From an uncultured bacterium (GTDB lineage: Bacteria; Cyanobacteriota; Vampirovibrionia; Gastranaerophilales; Gastranaerophilaceae), in the NCBI GenBank assembly GCA_949286405.1, contig CASECH010000058.1, positions 1 to 5,584 on the forward strand: DNA of 5,584 nt. The letters run 5' to 3'. Shown piece after piece: positions 4,305-5,584 of the stretch (positions are counted from its first letter, which is position 1; each line of letters opens with the position of its first letter). The notes below the pieces were generated by a model, which made no database searches, was not told the DNA's origin, and saw nothing but the letters and a program-made list of their open reading frames with translations. A program made the translations under genes and the position numbers.

Positions 4305-5584
4305 TTGGACGACAATAAAAAATTGTTAGAAGATATAAAAACTGCGGGAAAAAGTAAAAAGAAGAATACTGATACCGTATCTAATCCGATTTTGAAACAA
4401 TCAAGGTCCGGTAAGATTCCATCTGTTTCTGCAATAAAATCAGTCAAACAAAAAAATACACAAATCAGTATACAAACCACAAATCCTATTTCAAATGAAA
4501 CTGATAATATAGTTGCAAAGATAAATAATTTTAATACTAAAAAAACATCAAATAGGATGTATGCAGGGTATTTAAATAATATAAAAACAACAAAGATTAT
4601 TGATTATACTGATTTAATACAATCATTAAGTTCTACATTGATAGAACAAAATAATGTCCATGCACTTTTTTCAGCAGTGCATAATATTTTTGTTGATAAG
4701 TTAAACAGTCTATATACTGCATTTGGAGTTTTTCATGAAAAATCAAAGTGCATAAATTTAAAGATTTTTAATTCTATGGGTAGTACTTATACCTCAAAAG
4801 TTTTTCTTTCTGATGAAAATAATCCGGTGGTAAAATGTTTTAAAACATCATCTCCAGTTGTGCAAAGTGATAATGAATTTTTGAATATCCCTTATTTAAA
4901 CAAATCATCTTCATTGATACTGCCTCTTGTTTCAGTAAACCAATGTAAAGGAGTAATGATTGTAGGTAAGGAAACATTAGATTCTAATATTGGCTTGTTT
5001 TCATTTATTGCGAATTATTGTGCATTATTCTTACATAATGCTGATTTAATAGAACAGACAAATAAGTATGCAAATACTGATACCTTGACATCTTTGTATA
5101 ATCATAGAGGTTTTCAAGAAGTATTGTCAGCAGAATTACAAAAAGCTGATGTCAATTCTACTAATTTATCTATAATAATGTTTGATGTTAACAATATTTC
5201 TAAGATAAATAAGGAATTTGGTCACGCTAAGGGTGATGAAGTAATAAAACTTTTAGCAGAAAAAATAAGACAGAATATCCGCAGTAATGATAAAGCAGGT
5301 CGTTATGGCGGGGATGAAATTGCTGTGATTTTACCTGATACTAATACCGCAGATGCTAAGTATTTGGCAGAATATATAACTTATTGCCTGTCTTGTTGCT
5401 TTGTAGATGATGTAGGTCCTGTAAAGGTATCAGTTGGAATTGCGACATATCCTGAATGTTCAAGAGACCAGGAAAAACTATTGATTTTAGCCGAACAAGC
5501 GATGTATATTTCTCAAGCAAAAGGCTATAAAGAAGGTATGTCTGCAATTATTAGTTCTTCTGATTTTAATTTCTGGGATGATGC
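4305..5584 (+). CDS. GAF-GGDEF diguanylate cyclase (3' truncated by window edge)
   Basis: 426 residues are visible from TTG 4305; the frame runs off the window end. Residues 1-85 are lysine-, serine- and asparagine-rich and look disordered. Residues about 108-248 resemble a GAF sensor domain. Residues 257-415 form a GGDEF domain: DTLTSLYNHRGF (259-270), FDVNNISKIN (293-302), FGHAKGD (305-311), RYGGDEI (333-339) and VSVGIATYPE (375-384). The active-site loop is GGDEI, a conservative variant, and the first metal aspartate (D294) is kept, so synthesis of cyclic di-GMP from two GTP is likely. R326-S-N-D329, at the usual distance before the loop, is an intact RxxD product-inhibition site. No signal peptide or membrane helix is seen, so the enzyme should be cytosolic and its GAF ligand is unknown. 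The gene is divergent from the transporter and has no visible plus-strand partner in the window. Confidence 0.9.
   Translation, partial: MDDNKKLLEDIKTAGKSKKKNTDTVSNPILKQSRSGKIPSVSAIKSVKQKNTQISIQTTNPISNETDNIVAKINNFNTKKTSNRMYAGYLNNIKTTKIIDYTDLIQSLSSTLIEQNNVHALFSAVHNIFVDKLNSLYTAFGVFHEKSKCINLKIFNSMGSTYTSKVFLSDENNPVVKCFKTSSPVVQSDNEFLNIPYLNKSSSLILPLVSVNQCKGVMIVGKETLDSNIGLFSFIANYCALFLHNADLIEQTNKYANTDTLTSLYNHRGFQEVLSAELQKADVNSTNLSIIMFDVNNISKINKEFGHAKGDEVIKLLAEKIRQNIRSNDKAGRYGGDEIAVILPDTNTADAKYLAEYITYCLSCCFVDDVGPVKVSVGIATYPECSRDQEKLLILAEQAMYISQAKGYKEGMSAIISSSDFNFWDD

Noticed and set aside
4217..4480. Minus-strand 87-codon frame over the cyclase start
   Set aside because: It overlaps the plus-strand cyclase start and promoter region and has no ribosome site or domain; the plus-strand frame explains the region.
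5356..5547. Minus-strand frame at the window end
   Set aside because: It lies opposite the conserved GGDEF C-terminal half (VSVGIATYPE).

Overview
The window is AT-rich bacterial DNA. It contains parts or all of five protein genes plus one 450-bp divergent intergenic region. An ArnT/PMT-type lipid-linked-sugar glycosyltransferase points to a diderm (Gram-negative-type) cell envelope. The low GC, AGGTG-type Shine-Dalgarno sequences and GAF-GGDEF architecture would fit a gut cyanobacterial relative (Gastranaerophilales/Vampirovibrionia). That placement is an inference from style only; other AT-rich diderms are not excluded.

Layout, left to right. (1) Position 1-894, + strand: the C-terminal 297 codons of a membrane glycosyltransferase of the GT39/ArnT type, cut by the window edge. 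(2) Position 894-1457, + strand: a YkgJ-family cysteine-cluster protein that overlaps the previous stop codon by one base and is probably co-transcribed and translationally coupled. Its 5' coding part contains a striking 16-bp inverted repeat with a nested second hairpin. (3) Position 1566-2480, + strand: an exported or lipid-anchored protein made of seven consecutive 34-residue TPR units, with its own candidate promoter. (4) Position 2526-3854, - strand: a complete ArsB/NhaD-type (ion transporter superfamily) membrane transporter, convergent with the TPR gene. A minus-strand intrinsic terminator fills the gap between the two genes. (5) Position 4305 to the window end, + strand: a soluble GAF-GGDEF diguanylate cyclase, cut at its 3' end and starting at a TTG codon.

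The region 3855-4304 separates the divergently transcribed transporter and cyclase genes. It carries a strong extended -10 promoter for the transporter and two weaker candidate promoters for the cyclase. The roughly 156-nt transporter leader contains a long two-part helix of 21 pairs, an alternative local hairpin that competes for one strand of that helix, and a second 12-bp hairpin. This leader is the best candidate for something undescribed: a cis-regulatory RNA in front of an ion transporter, or possibly a plus-strand small RNA, because the same helix is followed by a run of T on the other strand.

The genes do not form one obvious pathway. The glycosyltransferase and YkgJ genes look like one operon end; the TPR, transporter and cyclase genes appear to be independent units. 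No tRNA, rRNA, CRISPR array, transposase or phage gene was seen.
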